Positions 24,476 to 34,243 are shown, numbered from the stretch's first letter. The stretch: 64,000 nt of DNA from Bartonella sp. HY328 (GCF_025449335.1 NZ_CP104883.1:860501-924500), one strand, 5' to 3'. Made by a program: numbers and translations. The notes: generated by a model from the letters alone, not told the origin.

Positions 24476-25370
24476 TGCTTCGTAAAGCCATTAGGCGCAA
24501 ATAAAGCTCTTGGCGTTTTTGCCCGGTAATTGATGCAGCTTCTTGGGCAGCTTTTGGGGCTGGCATAGATTTTGCTAAATCAAGTAGCAAGGCGTCAATA
24601 TCATTGGCATCAAAAGATTTTTCCTTGGCAAGGGGCCTACCAACCACCAAAACAATCTCGCCGCGAATGCGATCAACTTCGGCATATTTTCGAGCTAAAT
24701 TGCCTAAATTATCGCAGTCAAAAGTCTCAAAGGTTTTAGTAAGTTCACGGGTTAAAGCTGCAGGGCGCTCAAGCCCAAATACTTCCGCCATATCGGCAAG
24801 TGTTTCAGCCGCACGGTGGGGCGATTCATAAAAGATTAATGTTGTATCCATACCGCTCAAATCTTGCAATTGCTTGATACGCGCCCCCTTTTTGGTTGGC
24901 AAAAAACCATTGAAGAAAAAACTATCGGTAGGTAAGCCAGTGGCAACAAGCGCGGTTAACAGCGCTGATGCACCGGGAATGGGGACAACTTTAATTCCGG
25001 CTTCACGCGCTTGCGTAACAAGACGAAAACCAGGATCTGAGATCAAAGGCGTGCCGGCATCAGAAACAAGCGCTACCGATTTACCTGAAAGCAAGGTTTC
25101 AATCAGCATTGGACCACTTGTTTGCGCGTTATGCTCATGATAGCTAACGGCTTTTTTGTGAATGGCATAACGGTCAAGTAAAACCCGTGTTGTGCGCGTA
25201 TCTTCACAAGCTAAGACATCACAAGCCGACAAAACTTCAAGCGCGCGAATGGTGATATCGCCAAGATTACCAATCGGCGTTGAAACAAGATAAAGCGCGT
25301 TTTCAATCACTGGAGCTTGATAATTATGAGCACCGATAATGTAGCGCTTACTATCTTCATTCTGGGACAT
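24465..25370 (-). CDS. rsmI: 16S rRNA (cytidine-1402 2'-O) methyltransferase RsmI
   Basis: Methylates C1402 of 16S rRNA in the decoding centre. The tetrapyrrole-methylase fold shows LVSTPIGNLGDITIRAL, VSDAGTPLISDPG and VPIPGASALLTAL, all standard. The protein is 301 residues and reads into yraN by an 11-base overlap, a common rsmI-yraN pairing. A start codon with a short leader at 25370 is accepted as the N-terminus. Confidence 0.96.
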   Translation of the reverse strand: MSQNEDSKRYIIGAHNYQAPVIENALYLVSTPIGNLGDITIRALEVLSACDVLACEDTRTTRVLLDRYAIHKKAVSYHEHNAQTSGPMLIETLLSGKSVALVSDAGTPLISDPGFRLVTQAREAGIKVVPIPGASALLTALVATGLPTDSFFFNGFLPTKKGARIKQLQDLSGMDTTLIFYESPHRAAETLADMAEVFGLERPAALTRELTKTFETFDCDNLGNLARKYAEVDRIRGEIVLVVGRPLAKEKSFDANDIDALLLDLAKSMPAPKAAQEAASITGQKRQELYLRLMALRSNDT

Positions 25371-25483
25371 GTTTTTCTCTTAACTTATCGGCTTTGCTGC
25401 GTGTTTGCCAATGTGTTGCCAGCGCCATTGCTGGTGCCATTGCCAACGCTAATGATTATGTGTTGACTACGTATTTTATAAAA

Positions 25484-25522
25484 TTTGTGCCACGTTCTTG
25501 ATGTCAAGAAGCATGGCACAAA
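25484..25522 (-). terminator. Hairpin after aspartate aminotransferase gene
   Basis: Two stacked perfect stems, TTTGTGCCA / TGGCACAAA outside and TTCTTGA / TCAAGAA inside, with small internal loops. On the minus strand it is followed by TTTTATAAAA. It lies about 30 bases after the stop. Confidence 0.8.
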
Positions 25523-25553
25523 CACAATAGAGTATAAGTTCAACTCGCGATTT

Positions 25554-26759
25554 TTACGAGCGAAGGCTTGCGCAGAAACGTTGGATCCGCTTGCCAGCTT
25601 CTTCCAGCATTTCTTCCGATGCTGCATAGGAAATGCGGAAATTTGGCCCAAGACCAAAGGCTGAGCCATGAACAACCGCAACACCTTCAGCTTCTAGCAA
25701 TGCTGTTACGAAATCCTCATCGGTTGCGATTACCTTACCATCTTCGGTTTTTTTACCAATGAGAGCAGCGCAAGATGGATAGACATAAAATGCACCTTCA
25801 GGAACTGGGCATTCAATGCCCGTTGCTTGATTAAGCATCGACACAATAAGATCGCGGCGAGCCTGAAAAATTGCTTTGTTCTTCTGGATGAAATCTTGCG
25901 GGCCATTTAGCGCTTCTACTGACGCCCATTGCGCAATAGAACAAGCACCCGATGTTTGTTGGCCTTGCACCATATCCATCGCTTTAATCAAGGCTAAAGG
26001 ACCAGCTGCATAACCAATACGCCAGCCAGTCATTGCATAGGCTTTCGACACACCATTCATTGTTAAGGTGCGGTCATAAAGACCAGGTTCAACCTGCGCT
26101 GGGGTAGTGTAAACAAAATCACCATAGGTTAAATGCTCATACATGTCATCGGTTAGCACATAGACATGAGGATGGCGCATAAGCACATCAGTCAAAGCCT
26201 TTAATTCATCATGAGTGTAAGCTGCACCTGATGGATTAGATGGCGAATTGAAAACAAACCATTTTGTCTTTGGCGTAATTGCAGCTTCTAAAGCTTCTGG
26301 GCGTAATTTAAAATTGTCTTCATGGCGTGTGTTAACAAAAACGGGTGTGCCACCGGTGAGCAGCACCATTTCAGGGTAGCTTACCCAATAAGGCGCAGCA
26401 ATAACAACTTCATCACCAGGGTTTAGAGTTGCCATAAAAGCATTAAAAAGTATTTGCTTACCGCCGGTGCCAACAATTGTTTGCTCTGGCTTATAGTCTA
26501 AGCCGTTTTCGCGTTTAAACTTGGCAGCAATAGCCTGTCTTAGTTCAGGAATACCGGAGACAGGCGTATATTTGGTTTCGCCGCGCCGAATCGCTTCAAT
26601 AGCGGCATTCTTTACATTGTCTGGAGTGTCAAAGTCTGGCTCGCCAGCGCTAAGCGAAATAACATCTTTACCTTGGGCTTTGAGTTCACGGGCCTTTTGG
26701 GCAACAGCAATAGTCGCAGATGGCTTAACACGAGAAAGAGCGTCAGCAAGGAATGCCAT
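25554..26759 (-). CDS. Aspartate aminotransferase (class I, alphaproteobacterial type)
   Basis: PLP enzyme exchanging the amino group between aspartate and 2-oxoglutarate; Hyphomicrobiales homologues are called AatA/AspC and may also act on aromatic or prephenate substrates. LSAGEPDFDTP, the NSPSNPSGAAYT loop, and SKAYAMTGWRIGYAAG with the PLP lysine are visible. The 401-residue length is typical. ATG at 26759 has AGGAG eight bases upstream. It is transcribed alone. Confidence 0.93.
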   Translation of the reverse strand: MAFLADALSRVKPSATIAVAQKARELKAQGKDVISLSAGEPDFDTPDNVKNAAIEAIRRGETKYTPVSGIPELRQAIAAKFKRENGLDYKPEQTIVGTGGKQILFNAFMATLNPGDEVVIAAPYWVSYPEMVLLTGGTPVFVNTRHEDNFKLRPEALEAAITPKTKWFVFNSPSNPSGAAYTHDELKALTDVLMRHPHVYVLTDDMYEHLTYGDFVYTTPAQVEPGLYDRTLTMNGVSKAYAMTGWRIGYAAGPLALIKAMDMVQGQQTSGACSIAQWASVEALNGPQDFIQKNKAIFQARRDLIVSMLNQATGIECPVPEGAFYVYPSCAALIGKKTEDGKVIATDEDFVTALLEAEGVAVVHGSAFGLGPNFRISYAASEEMLEEAGKRIQRFCASLRS

Positions 26760-27003
26760 AATAGTATCTCCTGAAAATTGATATGGCGAAACAAAGAGAA
26801 ATATCTCTGGTAAATGGCGTTAAAGAAACGCAAGTTTCATTCTATGCGCTGATATGAAAAAAAGTGCAATGATCGCACAGCAATTTTACCAAAAAAAATG
26901 GCATTTAAAGGTTTTATTCAATTTATTATTAACGCAACAATAAAGATATTAAGAACAGTTTTAATTTATCATTATATGAAAAAATGTGCTTTATAAATAG
27001 CAA

Positions 27004-27029
27004 TTTCTACCCGATTACACGGGTAGAAA
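27004..27029. repeat. Hairpin in gap downstream of VWA gene
   Basis: Perfect 10-base arms TTTCTACCCG / CGGGTAGAAA with a six-base loop, 18 bases after the VWA gene stop (minus strand). There is only a weak T tract, so it is a possible terminator. The rest of the gap 26760-27046 is AT-rich and unremarkable. Confidence 0.55.
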
Positions 27030-27046
27030 AATATCTTAAAATTTTG

Positions 27047-28165
27047 TTATTTTAATTGATCGTGTAAAGTTTCTTTTACAACGCTATCAAACGAATTATT
27101 GTCTTTATCGGGATTTAATTTTTGCTCGGTAATATAGGCATCGCGCTTTTCAATGAGGGCAGACATTTCCGCTTCTAATTTGCTGCGCTCTTGCGATGTT
27201 TTTTCAACAATTGCATTTTTTTCTTCGCTAGATTTGCCGCGCAGCTCATCGGGTAGCGATGTTTCTTGCACCTCCTCAATTTTTTGCGTGCCATTTTTTA
27301 CATCGGTAATTAAATCATTACCACCGGTTACAACCTCTTTGCTACCGCTTTTCTTAGAATAAAAACGTGAATTATCGATTTGAACTGGTGCTGGCGCTTC
27401 TGCCTTCTCTTCCATTTTATTCGTGAGTGCTTCACGTTCGTCATGATTGCCATAAGGCAAAACAGTTTTATCAATTTTTCGTTGGATAACAATGATTTGG
27501 TCATCATAAGGTGTGTTAATCACAGTAATTCTGCCACCATCTTGCGGTATTGGCATATAACGACCATGGCCAAGTTGAGCTATTTCGCGCCAAATCTTTT
27601 TGGTTTCCCTGTCATCTCCCGCTTGTATAGTATTTACAATGATACCATCAGCAACAGCGCCTTTTAACACGTTGGGGTAAAGCGGTGCATTGGGGTAGTC
27701 CATATGGGGCGGCGCATCACCAACAAGGAAAATAATGCGTTTTGTATCATCGCCTTTGGTCCATTCAAGCTTGCGTACAGCTTCATCAAGGGCTTCATTT
27801 ACCGATTCTGGAGTATCACCGCCACCGTCAGCTTCAAGCTTGGTTAATTTACCATATAAGCCTTGTACATCGCTGCTCATATCATAGGTTTTAATGATAT
27901 ATTCATCACCCCGATCGCGGTAAGCAATAAGTGCCATACGAATTTCAGCATCGGGATTAACATCAATAATGGTATTGGCGATTGACCAGATTTTTTGTTT
28001 TGCACCATCAATCAAACCAGCCATAGAGCCAGTGGTATCAAGCACAAATGCAACTTCAACCTTTTGTTTATTATTGCTTGGTGCAGCACTTGCGTGAAAA
28101 GCAAAGGTTGATGTTATAGCAGTTATAAAAATAGTTTTGACAAATAAATTAATAGGTTTCAGCAT
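27047..28165 (-). CDS. Secreted von Willebrand factor A domain protein
   Basis: A signal peptide (about residues 1-28, ending HASA) is followed by a vWA domain (VEVAFVLDTTGSMAGLIDGAKQKIW) whose MIDAS motif is DTTGS, with the later T and D (GDTPESVNEALDEA) positions present. A Lys/Glu-rich coiled-coil of about 60 residues (EEKNAIVEKTSQERSKLEAEMSALIEKRDAY) ends the protein. ATG at 28165 has GGA eight bases upstream and starts the signal peptide. Probably periplasmic; role unknown. Separated from the pseudoazurin gene by a terminator. Confidence 0.85.
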   Translation of the reverse strand: MLKPINLFVKTIFITAITSTFAFHASAAPSNNKQKVEVAFVLDTTGSMAGLIDGAKQKIWSIANTIIDVNPDAEIRMALIAYRDRGDEYIIKTYDMSSDVQGLYGKLTKLEADGGGDTPESVNEALDEAVRKLEWTKGDDTKRIIFLVGDAPPHMDYPNAPLYPNVLKGAVADGIIVNTIQAGDDRETKKIWREIAQLGHGRYMPIPQDGGRITVINTPYDDQIIVIQRKIDKTVLPYGNHDEREALTNKMEEKAEAPAPVQIDNSRFYSKKSGSKEVVTGGNDLITDVKNGTQKIEEVQETSLPDELRGKSSEEKNAIVEKTSQERSKLEAEMSALIEKRDAYITEQKLNPDKDNNSFDSVVKETLHDQLK

Positions 28166-28300
28166 ATCTATTTCCACTTTATTATTGATGATTTAATAAT
28201 GTAAAATAAATACGGCTTAATATTGTTTGAATTTCGAATAAATGATGTATTGTTATAATTTGTGAGTTAGTATTTGTTTGAAAAAATATATTTATAATAT

Positions 28301-28340
28301 TTGTAAAAAAGGGCATTTTACCAATTGTGCAAAATGCCCT
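28301..28340 (-). terminator. Intrinsic terminator of the riboswitch-led operon
   Basis: GGGCATTTT / AAAATGCCC stem with an 11-base loop; on the minus strand it is followed by T6. It lies just after the pseudoazurin stop and so marks the operon end. Confidence 0.9.
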
Positions 28341-28349
28341 AAATAAAAC

Positions 28350-28787
28350 TTATTCGCCAGCGTCAATACGCTCAAATATTTCATCAAAACGCTTGCGTGC
28401 AACGCCTGGTTGTTTCACATCGCGGTAAGCATCTGGCATCGTCGCCTCGCCAACCTTAATCATCATGATCATGCCCATGGCATAATGCGGTGTACATTTA
28501 ATGCCGTAAAAACCAGGTACGTCAAAAGTAATTTCGCGTTCTTCATCAATTTTGCCCATAAAAGGTGTTGCACCCTCTGGCATCATTTCTTTGATTGAGG
28601 CTGCATTGTGCGAGCGGTGGGTTGCCTTGAAAATCACCTTGTCACCAGGCTTAATTTTAAGATAATCGGGTTCAAAAACCATAGGGCCCTTATCGCCACG
28701 ATTAAGCATTTTTACCTCAAAAGTTTCAGCCATAACTGGAGCTGAAAGGAACATAAGGCCGATAATGGCCAATAAAACACGTAACAT
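28350..28787 (-). CDS. Pseudoazurin (periplasmic blue copper protein)
   Basis: Small cupredoxin that shuttles electrons in the periplasm, classically to copper nitrite reductase. A 20-residue signal peptide (MLRVLLAIIGLMFLSAPVMA) is followed by a 125-residue domain with all type 1 copper ligands: H60 (SHNA), C98, H101 and M106 (KCTPHYAMGM). Its ATG lies on the base next to the stop of the upstream ABC ATPase, so it is translated from the same mRNA as a cobalamin/metal transporter. No denitrification genes are present. An unusual location. Confidence 0.93.
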   Translation of the reverse strand: MLRVLLAIIGLMFLSAPVMAETFEVKMLNRGDKGPMVFEPDYLKIKPGDKVIFKATHRSHNAASIKEMMPEGATPFMGKIDEEREITFDVPGFYGIKCTPHYAMGMIMMIKVGEATMPDAYRDVKQPGVARKRFDEIFERIDAGE

Positions 28788-29606
28788 TTAAGCACAATTC
28801 CTTATTGTTTGTGATGCGCCTGTTTCTAAAGGCATTTTCTTGATTTTCTGTGGTGCAATATAGCTAATGTTCAAATTGCCGCATTTGCGCGTCATGATTT
28901 CAACTTCAACCTTAAAAATTTGACGAATAGTTTCCTCTGTCATTACTTCTTTTGGGCTGCCTTGTGCAAATATTTTTCCTTGATCAAGCACAGCAATTTC
29001 GTCACAAAACATCGCAGCATGATTGAGGTCATGAAGGGCGGCAATGATTGTTAAACCTTGATTGCGGACGAGGCTTAAAAGTGCCAGTTGGTGATGAATG
29101 TCAAGATGGTTAGTTGGCTCATCAAGAAGCAATATTTCAGGCTGTTGAGCAAGTGCGCGTGAAAAATGCACGCGTTGCTTTTCTCCCCCCGATAGGGTTT
29201 GCCAAATACGATCTGCCATTTTGAGCATATCGGTTTTGGTAAGGGCTTCATTAACAATGTCATGATCTTTTTGAGAAAAAGGCGATAATACTGATAGATA
29301 GGGTGTGCGACCAAGCTCGGCAGCTTGGCGTACACTGATACGCTCGCCTGTATCGGCATGTTGTTCGATAAAAGCAAGGCTTTGGGCAATTTCGATTCGT
29401 TTTAAAGAATTTAATGGCTTATTTCTGAGAAAAACGCTGCCTTGAGAAGGTTTTCTAATTCCGGTAAGCAGCGACATGAGCGAACTTTTACCCGAACCAT
29501 TGGGGCCAATAATCCCTAAAAAATGGCCAGGTTTTGCCTGTAGCGAAACGTTGTTGATGATTGTTTTGTCACCAACACTCCAAAAAAGATTTTCAGCTCT
29601 TAACAT
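28788..29606 (-). CDS. ABC transporter ATPase (FecE/BtuD type)
   Basis: ATP-binding subunit of an importer for cobalamin, heme or siderophore-like ligands. Walker A GPNGSGKSS (about residues 34-42), Q-loop near EQHAD, signature LSGGEKQRV, Walker B ILLLDEPTNHLD and H-loop ALHD are all present. The 272-residue length has a C-terminal extension. It follows the permease by two bases and abuts the pseudoazurin gene. The B12 riboswitch at 35 kb makes cobalamin or a cobalt complex the favoured ligand; BtuD is therefore possible but not proven. Confidence 0.93.
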   Translation of the reverse strand: MLRAENLFWSVGDKTIINNVSLQAKPGHFLGIIGPNGSGKSSLMSLLTGIRKPSQGSVFLRNKPLNSLKRIEIAQSLAFIEQHADTGERISVRQAAELGRTPYLSVLSPFSQKDHDIVNEALTKTDMLKMADRIWQTLSGGEKQRVHFSRALAQQPEILLLDEPTNHLDIHHQLALLSLVRNQGLTIIAALHDLNHAAMFCDEIAVLDQGKIFAQGSPKEVMTEETIRQIFKVEVEIMTRKCGNLNISYIAPQKIKKMPLETGASQTIRNCA

Positions 29607-29608
29607 GA

Positions 29609-30631
29609 TTACATCTCTTTCTTGGTGACAAGAATAAAGGCAAAAATTGGCGCACCGACCAATGCAGTTATAACGCCGATTGGTAAAACTTGTCCCGGCA
29701 CAATTATACGTGAAACAACGTCAGCGGCAATTAAAAATATTGCGCCTATAACTGCTGATACAGGAATAAGCGTTTGGTGGCGTGTACCAACAAGCGCACG
29801 TGCTGCATGGGGTATAACAAGGCCAACAAAGCCGATAGCACCAACAAGGCTTACCATGACTGCGGTCATTAAAGCGCAGCAAGTGATTAAAATGCCGCAT
29901 ACCCAGCGCACTGGGATACCAAGCGAAGCGGCGGAATCGGTGCCAAAGGCAAAGGCATCAAGCGCGCGTGCAAAAAATAGGCAGATAACAAAACCGATAA
30001 TCGTTACTGGAAAGGCGATTGCAACATCTACCCAACGTACAGTGGATAGATTACCCATTAACCAGAACATAATGCCGCGTGCTTGCTCCGCATCGGCGCC
30101 GCGTGTAACAATAAAAGCAGTGAGAGCGTTAAAAAATTGGGCACCGGCAATACCGGCAAGAATAACAGCTGCTGCACTGCGGCCAATGCGAAAGGCAAGA
30201 AGGGCAACACAGACAAAAGCAACCAAAGCACCAATAAAGGCGCCGCCTGACATGGAAATTACCCCTAAGCCTGTTCCTATAATCATAACGCAAACAGCAC
30301 CAGTTGAGGCGCCTGCAGAAATACCCAACAAATAAGGATCAGCAAGTGGATTTCTTAATATAGATTGTAACACCACGCCACATAGTGCAAGACTTGCACC
30401 ACAACAGGCGCCAACCACCGCGCGGCTCAAACGATAATGCCAGACAATTCCTGCATCAATAGCACTTATATCCACTTTTGCATTAAATAGTTTTAAAGCA
30501 ATAGTCTCATAAACCGTTTGAAAGGGAATGGTCGTTTCGCCGATTGCTGCCCCCATCATAAGAGCCAAGCTAATGAGTATAATGGCAATAAAAGTAAAAA
30601 TAAGCGGTTTCAATCGGAAAGTATATGACAT
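29609..30631 (-). CDS. ABC transporter permease (FecCD/BtuC family)
   Basis: Inner-membrane subunit with about ten helices. Family segments are visible: LSRAVVGACCGASLALCGVVLQSILRNPLADPYLLGISAGA, SLGIPVRW and GFVGLVIPHAARALVGTRH, the cytoplasmic loop contacted by the ATPase. The 340-residue length is normal. It lies between the substrate-binding protein genes and the ATPase gene of the same strand. Ligand is inferred from the upstream riboswitch only. Confidence 0.93.
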   Translation of the reverse strand: MSYTFRLKPLIFTFIAIILISLALMMGAAIGETTIPFQTVYETIALKLFNAKVDISAIDAGIVWHYRLSRAVVGACCGASLALCGVVLQSILRNPLADPYLLGISAGASTGAVCVMIIGTGLGVISMSGGAFIGALVAFVCVALLAFRIGRSAAAVILAGIAGAQFFNALTAFIVTRGADAEQARGIMFWLMGNLSTVRWVDVAIAFPVTIIGFVICLFFARALDAFAFGTDSAASLGIPVRWVCGILITCCALMTAVMVSLVGAIGFVGLVIPHAARALVGTRHQTLIPVSAVIGAIFLIAADVVSRIIVPGQVLPIGVITALVGAPIFAFILVTKKEM

Positions 30632-30752
30632 TATTTCGACCAGCCCATTAATATATCCTCCGCAATTGCTTTAATTATGCAGTGCGGAGTATATAAGATA
30701 TTATATTTGTTAAATTATTTCATTTGCTTTTAAGGCAAATGCGCTTGTTTTA

Positions 30753-31790
30753 TTATTTATCGAGTTTGAATTTTTCCAAAGCGTCAGCAATGATTTCAAT
30801 GCCTTCAATTGTATGGATTGAACCATTCATCGCTTGCACATCAAGTTCAATGATATGTTTGTTTTTAGCAGCATCCATCAAGCTTGCAACAGGATCTTTT
30901 TGAAGAAACTCTTCCTTGACCTTGATATCATCGGCAGGAAAACGGCGGCGTTCCATGGTTGCAGCAACGATAATTGTTGGGTTAGATTTAACGATTGTTT
31001 CCCAACCAACCATTGGCCATTCATGTTCTGAAGCAATAATGTTTTTGATGCCAAAAACTTCAAACATATAGTTTGGTGCGCCCTTTGTACCTGCAACATA
31101 AGGATCCATTTCGAGTTCCATGCTTGAATACCACATAAAACCAGAAATTTTATCTTTTGGTAGGCCTTTTACTTTTTCAATTGCTGCTTTTTCGCGAGCT
31201 TTTAAGCTATTGATTACTTCTTGTCCGCGATCTTGTACGTCGAAAATTTTTGATAATTCGTCAATTTCTTTATAGATCAACGCCATTTCAAACGGTGTGC
31301 TACGAAGACCATCACTACCGGCTGAGTTATCCTTGCCATCGCAATCAGCAGGTGAATTATAAACAGGAATCTTCACCTCGTTAAATTGCTCATAAGTGCC
31401 AATGGTACCAACAGGGCCAACAAGCCACTCATATTGACTAGCAACAAGATCAGGCTTTTTATTAACAACTGATTCAAAGCTTGGAACATTGTCAGCAAGA
31501 CGCTCAATCTTGCTGTTTACTTCGGTAAATTCAGGCAAAACTGGGTTAAACCAAAGTGCGGTTGCCTTCACCTTATCAGAAAGACCAAGAAGATACAAAA
31601 TTTCGGTGCTGTTTTGACCTGCAGAAACAACAGTTTGCGGTGCTTTATCAAAGGTAAGAACCCGTCCGCAATTGTTAATTGTTAACGGGTATTGGGTTTT
31701 TTCAGCTTGTGCAAAAGAAATTGTTGCAAAAAGGCAGGCAGCAATTGCAGTGCTTGCCTTAACCAAATTTCCGAACTTTAAATTGAACAT
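30753..31790 (-). CDS. Periplasmic substrate-binding protein, paralogue 1
   Basis: Class III (PF01497/FepB-like) binding protein of 345 residues with a signal peptide ending AQA. Typical motifs are VVSAGQNSTEILYLLGLSDKVKATALW, ERLADNVPSFESVVNKKPDLV and TIVAATMERRRFPADD. Two cysteines, in NNCGRV and PADC, are shared with both paralogues and could form a disulfide. It is the nearest of three tandem paralogues to the permease gene. AGGA precedes the ATG at 31790. Likely ligand is a corrinoid or cobalt chelate (inference). Confidence 0.85.
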   Translation of the reverse strand: MFNLKFGNLVKASTAIAACLFATISFAQAEKTQYPLTINNCGRVLTFDKAPQTVVSAGQNSTEILYLLGLSDKVKATALWFNPVLPEFTEVNSKIERLADNVPSFESVVNKKPDLVASQYEWLVGPVGTIGTYEQFNEVKIPVYNSPADCDGKDNSAGSDGLRSTPFEMALIYKEIDELSKIFDVQDRGQEVINSLKAREKAAIEKVKGLPKDKISGFMWYSSMELEMDPYVAGTKGAPNYMFEVFGIKNIIASEHEWPMVGWETIVKSNPTIIVAATMERRRFPADDIKVKEEFLQKDPVASLMDAAKNKHIIELDVQAMNGSIHTIEGIEIIADALEKFKLDK

Positions 31791-31928
31791 GACATAATCC
31801 TGAATGGGTTTTCACAATAATGTGAACTTATTACTCACGTTTCAAATTGGCTGTCAATGAAGAATATCTAGCTTATAATTCTTCTAATTTTCTTGTGACA
31901 ATGTTACGGGATACATAATTAAGCAATA

Positions 31929-32984
31929 TTACTCTTTTAAATTGCTTGCAGTTATATTCATTTTACTAATGGCATCAGCTAAAGCTTCAATGCCTTTAAT
32001 TGTATGAATAGTACCATTCATCGCTTGCACATCAAGTTCGATGATATGATGTTGCTTTGCTGCAGACATGAGGCTTGCGACTGGATCATTTTGTAAAAAT
32101 TCTTCCTTGACCTTGATATCATCGGCAGGAAAGCGGCGGCGCTGCATTTTGGCAATGACGATAATTGATGGGTCGGCTTTTACAATGGTTTCCCAACCAA
32201 CATTTGGCCAGTCAAAATCGGACTTGATGATATTATCAATACCAAGGGTTTTAAACATATAACCAGGTGCCCCCAATTGTCCTGCAACATAGGGTTCCAT
32301 TTCCATTGCCGGACTTGAATACCACATAAAACCAGATAATTTTTGCGGTGGTAAAGCCTTTATGCGGCTAATTGCCGCTTGTTCACGATCCTTTAATTCA
32401 GCAATCAGTTTTTGGCCGCGTGGTTCAACATTAAAAATACGTGCTAAATTATCAATTTCTTGATAGATCATCGTCATATTAAAGGGCTTACTGCGCAAAC
32501 CATCGCTACCGGCTAAATTATCCTTGCTTTCACAATCCGCAGGTGAGGTGTAAACTGGAATGTTTATTTCTTCAAATTGGTCGTAACCTGCCGCTGCGCC
32601 AACCGGCCCAATCACCCACTCAAATTGGTTGGCAATAAGGTCGGGCTTTTTACTGATGATCGCTTCATAGCTTGGCACATCATTTGCAAGGCGCTCAACT
32701 ATATCATTTTGCTCCTTAAATTCTGTCATGACTGGTTGAAACCAAAGAGCTGTGCCTTTTATCTTGTCACCAAGACCTAAGAGATAAAGTATTTCTGTGC
32801 TATTTTGACCAACCGAAACAACACTTTCTGGTGCTTTTTGAAATTCCAAGACGCGGCCGCAATTATTAATTTTTAATGGATAAGCGCTTTGTTCAGCACT
32901 TTGCGCTGATGTAAGGCTTAGGCCTAATAGTGAGATGGCGGCAAAAGTAGCTTTGGGTAAATAGTTTTTTAAAGTTGCTAACAT
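31929..32984 (-). CDS. Periplasmic substrate-binding protein, paralogue 2
   Basis: A 351-residue PF01497-type protein, closely parallel to its neighbours along the whole length, with a signal peptide ending QSA. The shared NNCGRV and PADC cysteines, STEILYLLGLGDKIKGTALWF, FPADDIKVKEEFLQNDPVASLM and VQAMNGTIHTIKG are kept. The short gaps to paralogues 1 and 3 and the same orientation suggest one operon under the B12 riboswitch. Whether the three receptors differ in ligand cannot be told by eye. Confidence 0.85.
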   Translation of the reverse strand: MLATLKNYLPKATFAAISLLGLSLTSAQSAEQSAYPLKINNCGRVLEFQKAPESVVSVGQNSTEILYLLGLGDKIKGTALWFQPVMTEFKEQNDIVERLANDVPSYEAIISKKPDLIANQFEWVIGPVGAAAGYDQFEEINIPVYTSPADCESKDNLAGSDGLRSKPFNMTMIYQEIDNLARIFNVEPRGQKLIAELKDREQAAISRIKALPPQKLSGFMWYSSPAMEMEPYVAGQLGAPGYMFKTLGIDNIIKSDFDWPNVGWETIVKADPSIIVIAKMQRRRFPADDIKVKEEFLQNDPVASLMSAAKQHHIIELDVQAMNGTIHTIKGIEALADAISKMNITASNLKE

Positions 32985-33033
32985 AGGATATTTTCCTTGT
33001 CGAGAAAGACAATATTAAAATTGGTTTACATTT

Positions 33034-34116
33034 TTAATGGAGGTTATTGGGCGCTATTTTTGCCCCGCTCATTTGATTTTCTTGTATCTTGATAAGTGCA
33101 TTTGCAAGCTGTTCTATACCGTCAATGGTATGGATTGAACCATTCATTGCTTGAGCATTTATAGTTATGATGCGCTGGTCTTTAACAGCATTCATCAGCT
33201 TGGTAACCGGATCACTTTGTAGGAAGTTAATTTTTACATCGGCATGATCGGCGGGAAAGCGTTTGCGCTGCATATCGGCAATTACCAAAATTGTTGGATT
33301 ATCCTTAGCAATTGTTTCCCAACCCATGGTTGGCCAATCGAAATCCGATTGAGCAATATTTTTTATGTTAAGAGTTTTAAACATATAGGCAGGTGCGCCA
33401 AGACGTCCACCAATGAAGGGATCTGATTGCAGTGTGGAACTTGAAAACCACATAATTCCCGAAATATCTTTGATATTAAGGGATTTTGCCTTTTCAATTG
33501 CGGCTTTTTCTCGTGCCTTTAATGTTTCAATGACTTTATCACCACGCTCTTCCACGTCAAAAATTTGGGATAATTCATGGATTTCTTTATAGATAATTTC
33601 CATGTCAAAGGGGGTAGTGCGTAAACCATCATTGCCGGCAAGATTATCCTTACCCTCGCAATCTGCGGGCGATGTGTAAACTGGAATGGCTAGATCATCA
33701 AATTGGCTATAGGTTGCAGTTGCGCCAACTGGGCCAATTGTCCATTCATATTGATTGGCAATCATATCTGGCTTTTGGGCAACTACAGATTCAAAGCTTG
33801 GTTCATTATCAGCAAGACGTTTAATTTGTGCATCAATGTCTTTAAATTCAGGCATGACAGGCTCAAACCATAAGGCCGTGCCTTTAACCTTGTCACTAAG
33901 GCCTAAAAGGTAGAGAATTTCTGTGCTGGTTTGACCAACCGAAACCACATTTTGCGGCTTCTTTTTAAATTCTATAATTCGGCCGCAATTATTAAGTTTT
34001 AGTGGATATTGGGTAGAGGCAGCCTCTGCCGTGTTATTTAATGCGATAAGCGGTAAAATAACGAGCGAAGACAATGTTAAAACTTTTTGAAAAAAAGAAG
34101 ATGTCGGGATTAGCAT
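33034..34116 (-). CDS. Periplasmic substrate-binding protein, paralogue 3
   Basis: A 360-residue PF01497-type protein. The ATG at 34116, with GGAAAACCT upstream, begins a signal peptide (MLIPTSSFFQKVLTLSSLVI to AEA); the longer frame adds an unlikely leader. Conserved blocks match paralogues 1 and 2, including NNCGRI, PADCEG, STEILYLLGLSDKVKGTALWF and AMNGSIHTIDG. It is the furthest of the three from the permease and follows the CbiM-like gene. It appears the most diverged at its C-terminal segment. Confidence 0.85.
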   Translation of the reverse strand: MLIPTSSFFQKVLTLSSLVILPLIALNNTAEAASTQYPLKLNNCGRIIEFKKKPQNVVSVGQTSTEILYLLGLSDKVKGTALWFEPVMPEFKDIDAQIKRLADNEPSFESVVAQKPDMIANQYEWTIGPVGATATYSQFDDLAIPVYTSPADCEGKDNLAGNDGLRTTPFDMEIIYKEIHELSQIFDVEERGDKVIETLKAREKAAIEKAKSLNIKDISGIMWFSSSTLQSDPFIGGRLGAPAYMFKTLNIKNIAQSDFDWPTMGWETIAKDNPTILVIADMQRKRFPADHADVKINFLQSDPVTKLMNAVKDQRIITINAQAMNGSIHTIDGIEQLANALIKIQENQMSGAKIAPNNLH

Positions 34117-34243
34117 AGGTTTTCCGTAAGATTTTAAAATGAAGAAATAGCCGCATATAAAACCGCAGTGAAACGCCGCGATTTCAAAAGGGAGGTAAAT
34201 CAAGGCGATTTACACTCCGGCTAATTAGAAAAATTTTGGGCTT

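Noticed and set aside
25385..25684. Small minus-strand protein gene at the end of the aminotransferase
   Set aside because: Overlaps the aminotransferase C-terminus in another frame and runs through the terminator hairpin.
28350..28787. Denitrification cluster around pseudoazurin
   Set aside because: No nirK, nor, nos or regulator genes are within the window; the neighbours are transport genes.
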